From Candidatus Tectimicrobiota bacterium (GTDB taxonomy: Bacteria > Tectomicrobia > Entotheonellia > Entotheonellales > Entotheonellaceae): a DNA stretch of 64,000 nucleotides. A model generated the notes under the pieces. That model saw only the letters and a list, made by a program, of their open reading frames with translations. It was not told where the DNA came from and searched no databases. Of this stretch, positions 1-11,072 are shown in pieces. Position 1 is the first letter of the stretch. Each line of letters starts with the position of its first letter. Position numbers and translations under genes: made by a program. The stretch covers positions 124,001 to 188,000 of the forward strand of contig BPKO01000001.1 of NCBI GenBank assembly GCA_026005175.1, in the 5' to 3' direction.

Positions 1-912
1 GGCGTCGCTATCGAGGCCCATGTCCAGCAGCGCCTGGCGCATGTCGGCATAGCTTTTGCCGGCACTTACCAGGCCGATGCGGTCGTCGCCGGTGTGCTCT
101 TCGATGCGGTTGAGGTGGTTGGCGCGGGCATAGGCCAGGACGGCGGCATGCCGCTCGTAGAAGAGGTGGCGTTCGAGCTCCACCGTGCCCGGCGGCAGAA
201 ACGTGGCGTCCTGCCGTTTCTGAAAGGGCTTGCCGTCGATGAAGACCTCGGGAAGAGTGATGGCGGGACGATCGGGGCTCACCTCCACCACGCTGCCCCC
301 GTCGCACAGATTGGTCACCACTTTCAGCGCCACCCAGCAGCCGCTCAGGCGCGACAGGGCAAAAGCGTGCAGCCCCAGGTCGAGGAACTCCTGGACGCTC
401 GAGGGATAGAGGATAGGGATACCGGCGCTGACGTAAGCAAAGTCGCTCTGGTGGGGCAGCGTCGAACTCTTGCAATTGTGGTCGTCGCCGCCGAGAATGA
501 TGGCGCTGCTGTGCGGGCCGGTGCCGGCGAAGTTGGCGTGCTTGAAGACGTCACCGCAGCGGTCCACCCCCGGTCCCTTGCCGTACCAGATGCCGTTGAC
601 GCCGTCGAACTTGGGATGGGGAAAGAGATGCACCAGCTGGCTGCCAAAGACGGCAGTGGCCCCCAGCTCTTCGTTGACAGCCGGGTGGTGGACGATGTCG
701 TGTTCGCGCAGCAAGTGGCCCAGGCGCGCCAGGGTGAGGTCGTAGCCGCCCAGCGGCGAGCCTTCATACCCGGAGATAAAGGTACCGGTGCGCAGCCCGG
801 CCCGCACGTCGCGGCGGTGCTGGTCAAGGGGCAGGCGCACCAGCGCCTGGATGCCCGTCAGGTAGACGCGGCCCTCGGTGACCAGATACTTGTCGTCCAG
901 GGTCACGGCCAT
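1..912 (-). CDS. Indolepyruvate ferredoxin oxidoreductase family protein, N-terminal part (runs off left edge)
   Basis: Manual translation from ATG at 912 (minus): MAVTLDDKYLVTEGRVYLTGIQALVRLPLDQHRRDVRAGLRTGTFISGYEGSPLGGYDLTL...GVNGIWYGKGPGVDRCGDVFKHANFAGTGPHSSAIILGGDDH; no stop to window edge. Missing from the ORF track because it is open-ended. Confidence 0.85.
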   Translation of the reverse strand, partial: MAVTLDDKYLVTEGRVYLTGIQALVRLPLDQHRRDVRAGLRTGTFISGYEGSPLGGYDLTLARLGHLLREHDIVHHPAVNEELGATAVFGSQLVHLFPHPKFDGVNGIWYGKGPGVDRCGDVFKHANFAGTGPHSSAIILGGDDHNCKSSTLPHQSDFAYVSAGIPILYPSSVQEFLDLGLHAFALSRLSGCWVALKVVTNLCDGGSVVEVSPDRPAITLPEVFIDGKPFQKRQDATFLPPGTVELERHLFYERHAAVLAYARANHLNRIEEHTGDDRIGLVSAGKSYADMRQALLDMGLDSDA

Positions 913-1251
913 GGAGGAATCCTCCTGTGCTAGAGCGTTGCCCGTGCAACAGGCACGCGGGGTGACCGCGCTCGCCTGTGCGGTGCAGCGCGGGGCTGCC
1001 AGCGTGTGGCAGCCAGCGCGCCAGCAGCGGCGCCGGTGGCTGCGGGTGCGGGATCGCCGCGAGCCCTCAGGCCACCGCGTCTCTGCCTGCGGCAATTATA
1101 GCGCGGCCTTTTGCGGCCGGTCAAACAACGGTGTGGTGTACAGAAGACGGCGTTTGACGCCCTGCTGGGAAAGGTTTATCATTTGACGTTCTCATCGCTT
1201 ACCGGTGCCACAGCGATAGACGACAAGCGGCCAGCAAGGTAAGGTGAAGGC

Positions 1252-2269
1252 ATGGCAGAGGGGATGACAGCGGGGCTGCCCGTGCACATTTGCGGAGTGG
1301 GCAGTTATGTGCCGGCGGGGCGCTGCACCAACCGGGATCTGGCGGCCCGCTTTGGCATGAGCGAAGAGGCCATCGTCAAGCTCACGGGGATCTGCGAGCG
1401 GCGCCTGGCGGCGCCGGAGCAGGCCACCTCGGACATGGCGCTGCTGGCCGCGCAGGCGGCGCTGCGCGATGCGGGCTTGGGGCCCGAGGCGGTGGACGCG
1501 CTGCTGGTGGCCACGGCCTCGGCCGACTATGTGACGCCCTCGGTGGCCAACCTGCTCCAGCACCGCCTCGGGCTGCGGCCGGTGCCGGCGTACGACCTCA
1601 ACGCCGGCTGCACGGGGTCGCTCTATGCCCTGATCACGGCCGCGGGGCTCATCCAGGCCGGGCTGTGCCGCACCGTGCTGGTGCTGGGCGCCGAGCTCAT
1701 CTCGCGCATGGTCGACGCGGCCGACCCGGAAACGGCGCTGGTCTTCGGCGATGGCGCCGGGGCGGCGGTGCTGCAAGGCGGCGAGGGTCCCCCCGGGGGC
1801 GCTGCGCCTGCTGGCGCACGTGTGGGCCAGCGACGGCAGCAAGGCGCAGGTGATCATGGTGCCGGCGGGGGGCTCGCGGCAGCCGGCCAGCGCCGAAACG
1901 GTGGCCCAGGGGGCGCACTTCCTGCGCATGCAGGGGGGCAGCGTGTACCGCTTTGCGGTGCGCACCCTGCCCGTCTTGGTGCAGGAGGTGCTGGCGCGGG
2001 CGGGACGCTCGCTGGCCGACCTCTCCCTGCTCATCCCGCATCAGGCCAATGGGCGCATCATCGAGGCGGCAGTGCGCAAGCTCGGCCTGCCGCCCGAGCG
2101 CGTGGCGGTAAACCTCGAGCGCTACGGCAACACCTCCTCGGCGTCGGTGCTTATGGCCCTCGACGAGGCGCGGCAGCAGGGGCGGCTGCGGGCTGGCGAC
2201 ACGGTGGTGCTGGCCGCCTTTGGTGCCGGGCTGACTTGGGCAGCAGTGGCCCTGGAGGTGAAAGCATAA
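1252..2269 (+). CDS. 3-oxoacyl-ACP synthase III (FabH-like), apparent +1 frameshift near 1790
   Basis: N-half in ORF 1252.. (YDLNAGCTGSLYALITAAGLIQAG), C-half in ORF 1751..2269 (LIPHQANGRIIEAAVRKL..ERYGNTSSASVLMALDEA); frame changes at CCCCCCGGGGG. Confidence 0.85.
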
Positions 2270-2309
2270 GGCGGCGCGGTGGCGCAGGCTGCACAGGGAG
2301 GAGAAAACG

Positions 2310-2819
2310 GTGACACGCTATGCCGGTATCATGTCGGGAGAGATCTCGACGCGCACGCGGGACATTTTAACGCGCTATCGGCGCATTGCCATGGTCGGGG
2401 TGTCGGGCAATCCCACGCGCGCCAGCTACCGCGCCCTGGTGCACATGAAGAGCAAGGGCTACATCATCTATCCGGTCAACCCGAGCTACGAGGAGATCCT
2501 CGGCCTCAAGTGCTACAAATCGCTGCTGGAAATCAAAGAGCCCGTGGACATCGTCGACGTGTTCCGGCGGGGCGACACGGTACTGCCGCTGGTAAGCGAG
2601 GCGCGCGAAATCGGTGCCAAGGTCTTCTGGATGCAGATCGGAGTGATCAACGAAGAAGCGGCGGCCAAAGCCGCCGAGGCCGGGATGGAAGTGGTGATGG
2701 ACCGCTGCGTCAAAATCGAGCACTGCCGCTTTTTCGGCAAGAAAGACTTTGGCCTCGACGTGGTCGGACTGCACACCGGCGTCATCACTTCCGACCGCTT
2801 CGAGTGCATCTTTAAGTGA
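2310..2819 (+). CDS. CoA-binding domain protein (YccU-like)
   Basis: RIAMVGVSGNPTRASYRALVHMKSKGYIIYPVNPSYEEILGLKCYKSLLEI...VDIVDVFRR. Confidence 0.85.
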   Translation: MTRYAGIMSGEISTRTRDILTRYRRIAMVGVSGNPTRASYRALVHMKSKGYIIYPVNPSYEEILGLKCYKSLLEIKEPVDIVDVFRRGDTVLPLVSEAREIGAKVFWMQIGVINEEAAAKAAEAGMEVVMDRCVKIEHCRFFGKKDFGLDVVGLHTGVITSDRFECIFK

Positions 2820-2832
2820 GGGGAGGCTGTAG

Positions 2833-4128
<1,296 letters not shown>

Positions 4129-4143
4129 CTGCAGGGGAGCGAG

Positions 4144-4530
4144 GTGAAGGGAGGCAGGCCGATGCGGGCAAAGGTGGTTTGCGCCCTCCTGCTGGGGCTA
4201 AGTCTCGGGCTCTGGGCCTCTGCGGGGACAGCCGACGAGGTGGCGCGCTGGCTTGAGGAGGCCCACTCACCCGAGCTGGCGGTGCGCCTGCGGGCGCTGG
4301 CGGCCCTGGGGGAAAGCGGCGATCCGCGCGCCGTGCCGCCGCTGCTGGCGGCGCTGCACGACGCTCACCCCTCGGTGCGAGAATGCGCCGTGGCGGCGCT
4401 GCAAGCGCTGGTGCGCACGCTGCGCACCGCATATCGAGCCCTGGCGCAGTGGCTTGAGGACCTGCTCGCGGCACTGGGCGGTAGGCCGGCACCGCCGCGC
4501 GAGCCTCCCGTGCGCCTGCAGCGCATCTAG
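4144..4530 (+). CDS. HEAT-repeat protein with signal peptide
   Basis: ORF with N-terminal hydrophobic segment and LRALAALGESGDPRAVPPLLAALHDAHPSVRECAVAALQAL HEAT motifs. Confidence 0.65.
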   Translation: MKGGRPMRAKVVCALLLGLSLGLWASAGTADEVARWLEEAHSPELAVRLRALAALGESGDPRAVPPLLAALHDAHPSVRECAVAALQALVRTLRTAYRALAQWLEDLLAALGGRPAPPREPPVRLQRI

Positions 4531-4531
4531 G

Positions 4532-4616
4532 TGCCGGAGGTCGGAGTCGAACCGACACGAGGTTGCCCTCACCGGATTTTGAGTCCGGCGCGTCTCCCAG
4601 TTCCGCCACTCCGGCA
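4532..4616 (-). tRNA. tRNA-Leu (CAA)
   Basis: Minus strand TGCCGGAGTGGCGGAACTGGGAGACGCGCCGGACTCAAAATCCGGTGAGGGCAACCTCGTGTCGGTTCGACTCCGACCTCCGGCA; anticodon loop CTCAAAA, type II variable arm. Confidence 0.95.
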
Positions 4617-4721
4617 CGGCGCACATACCATAGTCCGTGGCGAGGCCCCTGTCAAGGGCCGCCTACAAGCGGCGGCCCTTGACAACGCCTTGCGCTTTCT
4701 GTAAGGTTTTGCGCATGCCAT

Positions 4722-4794
4722 GGGGCTGTAGCTCAGTTGGGAGAGCGCATGACTGGCAGTCATGAGGTCAGGGGTTCGACTCCCCTCAGCTCCA
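4722..4794 (+). tRNA. tRNA-Ala (GGC)
   Basis: GGGGCTGTAGCTCAGTTGGGAGAGCGCATGACTGGCAGTCATGAGGTCAGGGGTTCGACTCCCCTCAGCTCCA; anticodon loop CTGGCAG. Confidence 0.95.
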
Positions 4795-4800
4795 CTTGGA

Positions 4801-4856
4801 AAAAGGGGACAGGCTACTTTTTCAAGGGCGGGGTAAAAAGTAGCCTGTCCCCTTTT
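4801..4856. repeat. REP-like 22-bp perfect palindrome / possible bidirectional terminator
   Basis: AAAAGGGGACAGGCTACTTTTT (4801-4822) and its exact reverse complement (4835-4856) around a 12-nt loop, between tRNA-Ala and the purM stop codon. Confidence 0.85.
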
Positions 4857-5951
4857 CTACGCGGGGACGAAGGCATTTCCCTGGCTGACCAGGCCTTTGG
4901 GCTTGAGGAAGACCCGCCGCTGGTCGTCGGCAACGGCATGGCCCAGGACGTAGGCTTTCCTGCCGTGGGCTTCAAGGAGGGCGAGGGCGCGCGGCGCGGC
5001 GTGGGCGGCCACAACTACACAAAAGCCGATGCCCATATTGTAGACGCGGAACATCTCGGCGTCGCTGATGCCGCCTACTTCCTGGATGAGAGAAAAAATG
5101 GGGGGCACAGGCGGCAGCGTTTCGATGACGTAGCCCACCGCCGCGGCCACGCGGCGCAGGTTGAGCCAGCCGCCACCCGTTAGGTGAATGAGCGCCTTGA
5201 CCGGCAGGCCCTGCGCGAGCAGCGCCAGCACTTCCCGCACGTAAATGTGCGTGGGCTTGAGCAGCTCCTCGCCAAGGCTGTGCCCGAGGGCCGGAAAGAC
5301 GGTGTCTACGGTGTAGGCGTGCCACTCGAAAAAGACGCGCCGCGCCAGGGTCAGCCCGTTGCTGTGAATGCCGTTGCTCTCTAGCCCAATGACCACATCC
5401 CCTTCGGCGATCTCCTGGCCAACGAGGATGCGGTCGAGCGGCACGGTGCCCACTGCCATTGCTGCCAGGTCAAACCCTTCTCCCTCCCGGTAGCCGCGGA
5501 GCATGTCGCGGATCTGGGCGGTTTCCCCGCCCACGATGGAGACGTTGGCGAGCCTCGCCCCGCGACAGAGGCCTTCGGCCAGCGCAGCGAGGAGCTCAGG
5601 GCGGGGCTCCTGCACGGCGATGTAGTCGACCATCGATACCGGCGTGGCGCCCACGCAGAGCAAGTCGTTGACGTTCATCGCCACACAATCGATGCCGATG
5701 GTGTCGTACTTGCCCAGCATCTGGGCAATGAGGGCCTTGGTGCCCACGCCGTCGACGGTGAGGGCCAGCCCCACGCCGCCTAGCTCGATGACGTTGGCAA
5801 AAAAGCCAAGGTCGAGCCGCACCGTCCCTGTTCCTGGTGCCTGCGGCCAGGTGCGCCGCAGCTGGGCGAGGAGCCGCTCGAGGGCCAGCGCCTCCTGCTC
5901 GGTGTCGACGCCGGCTGCCCGGTAAGTGGGGATGAATGGGGGTGTGGTCAT
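4857..5951 (-). CDS. purM: Phosphoribosylformylglycinamidine cyclo-ligase (AIR synthase)
   Basis: MTTPPFIPTYRAAGVD...VDGVGTKALIAQMLGKYDTIGIDCVAMNVNDLLCVGATPVSMVDYIA...LTGGGWLNLRRV. Confidence 0.93.
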   Translation of the reverse strand: MTTPPFIPTYRAAGVDTEQEALALERLLAQLRRTWPQAPGTGTVRLDLGFFANVIELGGVGLALTVDGVGTKALIAQMLGKYDTIGIDCVAMNVNDLLCVGATPVSMVDYIAVQEPRPELLAALAEGLCRGARLANVSIVGGETAQIRDMLRGYREGEGFDLAAMAVGTVPLDRILVGQEIAEGDVVIGLESNGIHSNGLTLARRVFFEWHAYTVDTVFPALGHSLGEELLKPTHIYVREVLALLAQGLPVKALIHLTGGGWLNLRRVAAAVGYVIETLPPVPPIFSLIQEVGGISDAEMFRVYNMGIGFCVVVAAHAAPRALALLEAHGRKAYVLGHAVADDQRRVFLKPKGLVSQGNAFVPA

Positions 5952-6062
5952 CGCTTTGCCACCGGTGGCGGTGTGCCAGAAGTCGGCCTGCTGCCCGTGG
6001 CGGGCAAGATTCCGTCTTGGGGGTGATTGTAGAGCGAATCGCGGCCAGATGCACCCCGGAAT

Positions 6063-6530
6063 TTACGCCAGCCAGATGGCTGCATGCATGCCCATGATCA
6101 CCGTGTAAACCACGATAAGAAAGTAGAGAACGAAACGGGCCAGCACAAACTGCTGCAAGGCACCCAGCACCCAGGCCCCCAGGCAGGTAACGGCCATTTT
6201 CAGGCCCACAAACGTGGTATGCCCGTAGTTCAGAGTAAAGGCCATGAGGGGGTTGGCTTCCCCGCCGCCGTTGCCAAGGTGCAGCAACGTGAGCAGGGCG
6301 TCGCTGGCTGACAGGACGATCACGCCGAGGACAAGGGCAACGGTGGTCGGGGCTGGACAGTCGACGAAGCTGTTCTGGCCTTCGCCGTGGCGGCGAAAGC
6401 CACGGCGCCGGCCGCGCCAGCGCAAGGCACTCCACAGCGTGGTGGGCCGCTGCCGCCGATCGGGCAGCAGGCGTCGGTCCATGGCGACTTCAGCCGCAGG
6501 CATCGGTGTCCATCCCTTCCACTGCGTCAT
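6063..6530 (-). CDS. DUF5658-like small membrane protein
   Basis: ASDALLTLLHLGNGGGEANPLMAFTLNYGHTTFVGLKMAVTCLGAWVL; start at ATG 6530. Confidence 0.6.
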   Translation of the reverse strand: MTQWKGWTPMPAAEVAMDRRLLPDRRQRPTTLWSALRWRGRRRGFRRHGEGQNSFVDCPAPTTVALVLGVIVLSASDALLTLLHLGNGGGEANPLMAFTLNYGHTTFVGLKMAVTCLGAWVLGALQQFVLARFVLYFLIVVYTVIMGMHAAIWLA

Positions 6531-6722
6531 GGTGCCGGGCTCCCCTATCCGGTGTTTCTCTCTCCTGACGGCAGCAAGGGGCATGCCAGGGCATTGACCC
6601 TCTTCGCCGCGCGAGATTGCGCGCCGCGGCGAGATGCCGGCGCCGCGCCGTGTCCGCAGCCGTGCGACACCCGTCTCAGTCCTGAGTCTAGAGCAGGCGG
6701 CGCCTGCCCGTGATCCCAGCAC

Positions 6723-6749
6723 TCAAGTTCTGGCTTGCCCGGACGATAG
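6723..6749 (+). promoter_or_regulatory. Candidate sigma-28 (FliA)-type promoter
   Basis: TCAA-N15-GACGATAG (TCAAGTTCTGGCTTGCCCGGACGATAG), upstream of the STAS gene; compare E. coli TAAA-N15-GCCGATAA. Confidence 0.45.
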
Positions 6750-6836
6750 GTAAGGGTGGTTCCTGTAAGCGTAACGGGCATCTCCCTCGGGCTCCCTGAT
6801 CCCCAGGCGGGGCCCGCTGGCAGACACGGACAGCGT

Positions 6837-7175
6837 ATGGCGGCGATTCGGCAGGTCAAGCAAGGGCTGGCCACCGTGCTGAGCGTGCAGGCCCCCCTCA
6901 CGGGCGAGCTGGCAGACCAGCTGCGCGAGCAGATCCTGCACTGCCTTGCAGCAGGCGAGGTGCACCTCATTCTTGACTGCCAGCACGTCCCCTACCTGGA
7001 CAGCCGCGCCCTGGAGACCCTGCTGTTTTGCTCGCGGCAGGCACGGCGTCAGGGCGGCGGCCTCAAGCTCATCCACCTTGGCGACGTCTGCCAGGACATC
7101 TTGGTGGCCACGCGGCTCGACAAGCTGCTCGAATGCTACCCCGACATGGCCGGTGCTCTGGGGAGCTACTTATGA
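6837..7175 (+). CDS. STAS-domain (anti-sigma factor antagonist-like) protein
   Basis: VLSVQAPLTGELADQLREQILHCLAAGEVHLILDCQHVPYLDSRALETLLFCSRQARRQGGGLKLI. Confidence 0.75.
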   Translation: MAAIRQVKQGLATVLSVQAPLTGELADQLREQILHCLAAGEVHLILDCQHVPYLDSRALETLLFCSRQARRQGGGLKLIHLGDVCQDILVATRLDKLLECYPDMAGALGSYL

Positions 7176-8875
7176 CCGCCACTGCCCTGCGCAAGCCCCT
7201 GGGAGAGCTGCTGCTGGCCTGCGGCGCCATTACCCCCGAGCAGCGCGACGCCGCCCTGCGGCGGCAGCGCGAAACCGGCAAGCGCTTTGGCGACATTTGC
7301 CTCGAGATGGGGCTGATCAGCGAGCAGCAGCTGCGCGAAGTGCTGGCCGAGCAGTGGCACATCCCCAGCGTACAGCTGCGCAAGGGCCTGGTCGATCCCC
7401 GGATCGTCTCCATCTTGCCGCGCGACAAGGCGCAGCGCTACGGCGTGCTGCCCATGTTCAAAGTCGAAGAGACCCTCACCCTGGCGGTGGCCGACCCGCG
7501 CTCGCTGCTTGCCCTGGAGGAGCTCGAAGCCCTCACCCGCTGCCGCATCCAGCCGGTGCTGTGCCGCGCCGAGGACATCGCCCGCTACAGCCAGGAGTAC
7601 TACGGCGAGCAGACCACCGCCGACGACTTCCTCTCCTCGCTGGAAGAGGCCGAGGTGGCGGTGGCCGAAGCCCTGGAAGTGGGCAGCCCCGAAGATCTAG
7701 AGGCCCAGGCCGGCGAAAGCCCGGTGATCAACCTCGTCAACCTCATCATTCTCAAAGCCATTCGCAGCGGCGCCAGCGACATCCACCTGGAGCCCGACCT
7801 GCGCACGTTCCGCGTGCGCTACCGCGTCGACGGCGTGCTCTACGAAGTCATGACCCTGCGCCCGGCCCTGCAGCCCTCGGTGGCCGCACGCCTGAAAGTG
7901 ATGGCCAACCTGGACATTGCCGAGCGCCGGCTGCCGCAGGAAGGCCGCATCCACGTGACCGCCCAGGGGCGGGAGATCGACTTGCGCTTTTCCTCCATGC
8001 CCACGGTGCAGGGGGAAAAAATCGTCTTGCGCTTGCTCGACAAGCAGCAGGGCATTCGCCGCCTCGAAGAGCTCGGCTTTGGCGGCGAAACCCTGCAGCG
8101 CTTCCGCGAGCTCATCCACCGCCCCCTGGGGCTGGTGCTGGTTACCGGTCCCACGGGCAGCGGCAAGACGACGACGCTCTACTCGGCCATCGACGCCATC
8201 AACACCATGGGCAAGAACATCGTCACCATCGAGGATCCGGTGGAGTACCAGCTCGAGCTCATCAACCAGATCCAGGTGCGCGAGGCCATCGGCCTCACTT
8301 TCGCCCGCGTCCTGCGCTCGGTGCTGCGCCAGGATCCCGACGTGATCATGGTGGGCGAAATCCGCGACCGCGAAACCGCCGAAATCGCCGTGCAGGCTGC
8401 CCTCACCGGCCACCTCGTCCTCTCTACCTTGCACACCAACGACAGTGCCGGTGCCATCACGCGCCTGCTGGACATGGGGGTGGAACCCTATCTCATCGCC
8501 TCGGCGGTTACCGGGGTGCTGGCCCAGCGCCTGGTGCGCACCATCTGCCCCGCCTGCCGCACCCTCTTCTACGCCCCGGCAGCGCTCAAGGCGCAGCTGG
8601 GCGTCCCGGCAGAAGAACCCTTGCAGCTGGCCAAAGGGCGCGGCTGCGAGGCCTGCCTCGACTCGGGCTTCCGGGGGCGCATTGGCATTTACGAGTTTCT
8701 CCTCGTCGATGACGCCATGCGGGCCCTCATTCTGCAGCGTCCCTCGACCGAAGCGCTGCGGCGCCAGCGGGAGCGCTCCGGCCTGCCCTCGCTGCTGCAA
8801 GAGGGCTACGCCAAAGTGCGGCAGCGGCTCACCACCCTCGAAGAAGTGAGCCGCGCCGTGCACCTTGACGAGTGA
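7172..8875 (+). CDS. GspE/PilB-type assembly ATPase
   Basis: MshEN-like N-terminus (LGELLLACGAITPEQRDAALRRQRETGKRFGDICLEMGLISEQQL); GPTGSGKTTTLYSAIDAINTMGKNIVTIEDPVEYQL; CPAC-type zinc motif. Confidence 0.95.
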   Translation: MTATALRKPLGELLLACGAITPEQRDAALRRQRETGKRFGDICLEMGLISEQQLREVLAEQWHIPSVQLRKGLVDPRIVSILPRDKAQRYGVLPMFKVEETLTLAVADPRSLLALEELEALTRCRIQPVLCRAEDIARYSQEYYGEQTTADDFLSSLEEAEVAVAEALEVGSPEDLEAQAGESPVINLVNLIILKAIRSGASDIHLEPDLRTFRVRYRVDGVLYEVMTLRPALQPSVAARLKVMANLDIAERRLPQEGRIHVTAQGREIDLRFSSMPTVQGEKIVLRLLDKQQGIRRLEELGFGGETLQRFRELIHRPLGLVLVTGPTGSGKTTTLYSAIDAINTMGKNIVTIEDPVEYQLELINQIQVREAIGLTFARVLRSVLRQDPDVIMVGEIRDRETAEIAVQAALTGHLVLSTLHTNDSAGAITRLLDMGVEPYLIASAVTGVLAQRLVRTICPACRTLFYAPAALKAQLGVPAEEPLQLAKGRGCEACLDSGFRGRIGIYEFLLVDDAMRALILQRPSTEALRRQRERSGLPSLLQEGYAKVRQRLTTLEEVSRAVHLDE

Positions 8876-9993
8876 GGAGGCAGGCGATGGCCGCGGCGGT
8901 GACTTCCCACTTCCAGACCCTGCAGCGCCTGCTGACCGCCGAGCTGCGGTGGCGGGTGCGGACCAAGGAGCTGCTGCTGTTTTACACCCAGATGGCCATC
9001 CTCCTCGAAAGCGGCACCAGCGTCCCTCTGGCTCTAGAGGCGCTGGAAAAACAGCTGCCCGGCGGCGTGCTGCGCCAGGTGGTTGGCGAGCTCAAGCGCC
9101 GGGTGCACGAAGGGCACCTGCTGTCACAGGCCATGGCCCAGTACCCGCGGGTGTTTTCGCCCGTTTACGTGGGCATGGTGCGGGCCGGGGAAAGCGGCGG
9201 CTTTCTCGTGCGGGTCTTCCAGCGCATCGTGCTGCTGCAAGAGCAGCGACAGGAACTGCGCACCATCCTCGCTTCGGCCCTGGCTTATCCGGCCCTGCTG
9301 GTGCTCATCGGCGCGGGGGTGGTGGTCTTCATGACCACCGTTATTTTGCCCAAGTTTCTCGAAATTTACGCCACCACGGCAGTGGCGCTGCCCCTGCTCA
9401 CCCGCCTGGTGCTTGGCCTCTACGCGCTGCTGGCCGGCTCCTGGTTCCTCTGGCTGCCCTTGCTGCTGGCCGGCCTTGCCCTGGCCATCTACCTGGCGCG
9501 CCGCCCGCAGGGAAAGGCCCTGGTCGATACCCTGCTGGTGACCTCGCCTGGCGTGGGGGCGCTGGTGCGCCAGGTATACCTGGAGCGCCTGCTGCGCACC
9601 CTGGGCGTCTTGCTCGACAGCGGCGTGCCGCTCTACGACGCCCTTCTTCTCACCCGCAGCACGCTGGGCAACCACTGCTACCGGCAGCTGCTCACCGCGG
9701 TGGTGGAAGGCGTCAGAGAAGGACAGGGCCTGGCACGCTTGCTCGCGCAAAGCCCGCTCGTGCCCCCTACGGTGCGTCAGATGGTGCAGACGGGCGAAGC
9801 GGCCGGCACGCTGGGCACCGTGCTGACGCGGGTGGCCGACTTTTACTTTGGCCGCGTGCGCGAGCAGGTGCGCCTGCTGGCACGGCTGGCCGAACCGGTG
9901 GCCACCCTGCTGGTGGGCAGCGTCGTGGGTACCGTCGCCCTGGCCCTGGTGCTGCCCATTTTGCAGCTGGCACGCACGTTGCACCCCTCGTAG
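8872..9993 (+). CDS. GspF/PilC-type inner-membrane protein
   Basis: FYTQMAILLESGTSVPLALEAL...VRAGESGGFLVRVFQRI...LLRTLGVLLDSGVPLYDALLLTRSTLGN; multiple TM segments. Confidence 0.93.
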   Translation: MRRQAMAAAVTSHFQTLQRLLTAELRWRVRTKELLLFYTQMAILLESGTSVPLALEALEKQLPGGVLRQVVGELKRRVHEGHLLSQAMAQYPRVFSPVYVGMVRAGESGGFLVRVFQRIVLLQEQRQELRTILASALAYPALLVLIGAGVVVFMTTVILPKFLEIYATTAVALPLLTRLVLGLYALLAGSWFLWLPLLLAGLALAIYLARRPQGKALVDTLLVTSPGVGALVRQVYLERLLRTLGVLLDSGVPLYDALLLTRSTLGNHCYRQLLTAVVEGVREGQGLARLLAQSPLVPPTVRQMVQTGEAAGTLGTVLTRVADFYFGRVREQVRLLARLAEPVATLLVGSVVGTVALALVLPILQLARTLHPS

Positions 9994-10087
9994 CGAAGGA
10001 GGCCATGCGGATGGTTACGCCTTGAACCTGAAGCGGTGGTCGACGGGAAGTGCTTGAACAATCGTTTTGCGAAGGAGACTTAAAGCC

Positions 10088-10612
10088 ATGCGAGTCTTGC
10101 ACAACGCACGCGGATTGACCCTGGTGGAAATTCTCATCGTGGTGATTCTGATGGGCATCATCGCCGCCGTGGCCGTGCCGCGGTTTGCCACCACCACGAG
10201 CGAGGCGCAGCTCAACACCCTTGACGCCAACCTCTCGGCGCTGCGCAACGCCATCGAGCTCTACGCGGCGCAGCACAACGGCCGCTACCCCGGGCAGTAC
10301 AAAGAGACCGATGGCACCACCGCGGTGGCCAATGACGCCGAGGCAGCGGCGGCGTTTATCGCCCAGCTGACGCAGTACAGCGACAAGAACGGCAAGACCT
10401 CGACGACCAAGGACCCGAACTTCCCCTACGGGCCCTATTTCCGCGAGGGCATTCCCATCAATCCCTTGCCCACACCCAGCAATGCCGTGGTGGCCGACTT
10501 CGACGAGACGGGCAACATTGCCGGTACCGGCGCCACAGGAGGCACGGGCTGGAAGGTGGCGGTGCAGACCGGGCAAATCATCGCCAACAATGACCAGTAC
10601 GACGACCGCTGA
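10088..10612 (+). CDS. Major pseudopilin, GspG-like
   Basis: Class III signal ARGLTLVEILIVVILMGIIAAVAVPRF. Confidence 0.9.
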   Translation: MRVLHNARGLTLVEILIVVILMGIIAAVAVPRFATTTSEAQLNTLDANLSALRNAIELYAAQHNGRYPGQYKETDGTTAVANDAEAAAAFIAQLTQYSDKNGKTSTTKDPNFPYGPYFREGIPINPLPTPSNAVVADFDETGNIAGTGATGGTGWKVAVQTGQIIANNDQYDDR

Positions 10613-11072
10613 TGGCCTTACCCTGGTCGAAACCCTGCTGGTCGTGCTGCTGCTGGGCCTGGCCGCCACCCTGGCCGTGCCGGCGCTTGAGGGCGTGCTG
10701 GTGGAGCGGCGGCTTGACGACGCCGCCGGCTGGCTGGTGGCCGACCTGCGCTACGCCCAGAGCCTGGCCATCAAGACGCAGCAGCCCCACCAGGTGGTTT
10801 TTGATGCCGCCGGCGACAGCTACTCCCTTACCGACCAGAGCGGGACCGTGGTGCTGCACCCGCTGACCCGCCAGGCCTATGTCGTCGATTTTGACGCCCA
10901 GCGTCAGTTCCAAGGCATCGACCTGCAGGCCGCTGCCTTTGGCGGCAGCAGCACCCTGGTCTTTGATGCCCTGGGCGCGCCGCAAAGCGGGGGCACGGTT
11001 ATCCTGAGCTACGCCGGCCGCCAGCGGGTGATTGCCGTCCGCTATCCCACAGGGAGCATCGGCGTGCAGTGA
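10590..11072 (+). CDS. Prepilin/pseudopilin, GspH-like
   Basis: DGLTLVETLLVVLLLGLAATLAVPALEG; overlaps upstream gene. Confidence 0.85.
   Translation: MTSTTTADGLTLVETLLVVLLLGLAATLAVPALEGVLVERRLDDAAGWLVADLRYAQSLAIKTQQPHQVVFDAAGDSYSLTDQSGTVVLHPLTRQAYVVDFDAQRQFQGIDLQAAAFGGSSTLVFDALGAPQSGGTVILSYAGRQRVIAVRYPTGSIGVQ

Noticed and set aside
6531-6660. Riboswitch-like leader upstream of the DUF5658-like gene
   Set aside because: Compared by eye with GEMM (c-di-GMP), glycine and SRP RNA patterns; no convincing match.
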